From: Deltaproteobacteria bacterium UBA3076
GTDB lineage: Bacteria; Desulfobacterota; Dissulfuribacteria; Dissulfuribacterales; UBA3076
Length of the DNA stretch: 5,108 bases
Direction: 5' to 3'
NCBI GenBank assembly: GCA_002367355.1
Contig: DFBQ01000054.1
Span: 5,028 to 10,135, forward strand
Positions within the stretch are counted from its first letter, which is position 1; each line of letters begins with the position of its first letter. Positions 5,034-5,108 of the stretch are shown here, in pieces. The position numbers and the translations under genes were made by a program. The notes below the pieces were generated by a model. It was given only the letters and a program-made list of their open reading frames with translations, made no database searches and was not told the origin of the DNA.

Positions 5034-5108
5034 TCAGAATACTTGTATGATAAAACCTACATCCAAAGATTTAATGTTTGATTTTTCTTCGACCAGATCT
5101 TCTATTTG
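5034..5108 (-). CDS. Possible C-terminal end of an unidentified minus-strand gene
   Basis: On the minus strand one frame is open from the window edge for 24 codons and ends in TGA at 5036-5034, while the other two minus frames stop quickly. The peptide includes IEDLVEEKSNIK and ends DVGFIIQVF, a composition that looks plausible for protein. It would be convergent with aroA. The fragment is too short to identify or to prove coding. A plus-strand ATG at 5074 is also open to the edge (MFDFSSTRSS), but it lacks a ribosome-binding site and overlaps this frame. Confidence 0.3.
   Translation of the reverse strand, partial: QIEDLVEEKSNIKSLDVGFIIQVF

Noticed and set aside
5009..5050. Short plus-strand ORF of 13 codons starting at 5009
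   Set aside because: It is too short, has no ribosome-binding site, and overlaps a more plausible minus-strand frame end.

Overview
The window looks like a stretch of ordinary bacterial chromosome with widely spaced single genes. The three complete proteins are a small universal stress protein, an aconitase of the compact roughly 650-residue kind, and EPSP synthase. The compact aconitase, mid-range base composition and repeat-rich long gaps suggest a free-living anaerobe or environmental bacterium, with Desulfobacterota (former Deltaproteobacteria) my best guess. That assignment comes from remembered family resemblance and no rRNA or taxonomic marker is present.

Layout: 1-273 is non-coding and holds an inverted repeat (111-220). 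274-726 (minus) is a universal stress protein with a perfect ribosome-binding site. 727-1153 is a divergent intergenic region with a possible minus-strand promoter, a 14-bp tandem duplication, a good sigma-70-like promoter (983-1011) and a hairpin-forming repeat in the presumed aconitase leader. 1154-3094 (plus) is aconitase, with a perfect 21-bp inverted repeat inside its first 30 codons. 3095-3363 is filled with heptad arrays arranged as nested inverted repeats. 3364-4656 (plus) is aroA. 4657-5108 holds another heptad-based inverted repeat, AT-rich sequence and, at the right edge, possibly the last 24 codons of a minus-strand gene.

The genes do not form an obvious pathway cluster. Aconitase serves the citrate cycle, EPSP synthase makes the chorismate precursor for aromatic amino acids, and the stress protein is probably a nucleotide-binding regulator. 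The spacing (427 and 269 bp gaps) and separate signals suggest independent transcription, at least for the stress protein and aconitase.

The most distinctive content is non-coding. Every gap contains long, imperfect inverted repeats, two of them built from 7-bp units, and each of the three complete genes has one starting within about 60 bp after its stop codon. I found no mobile-element gene, CRISPR array, tRNA or rRNA, and no protein-coding defence or biosynthetic system.
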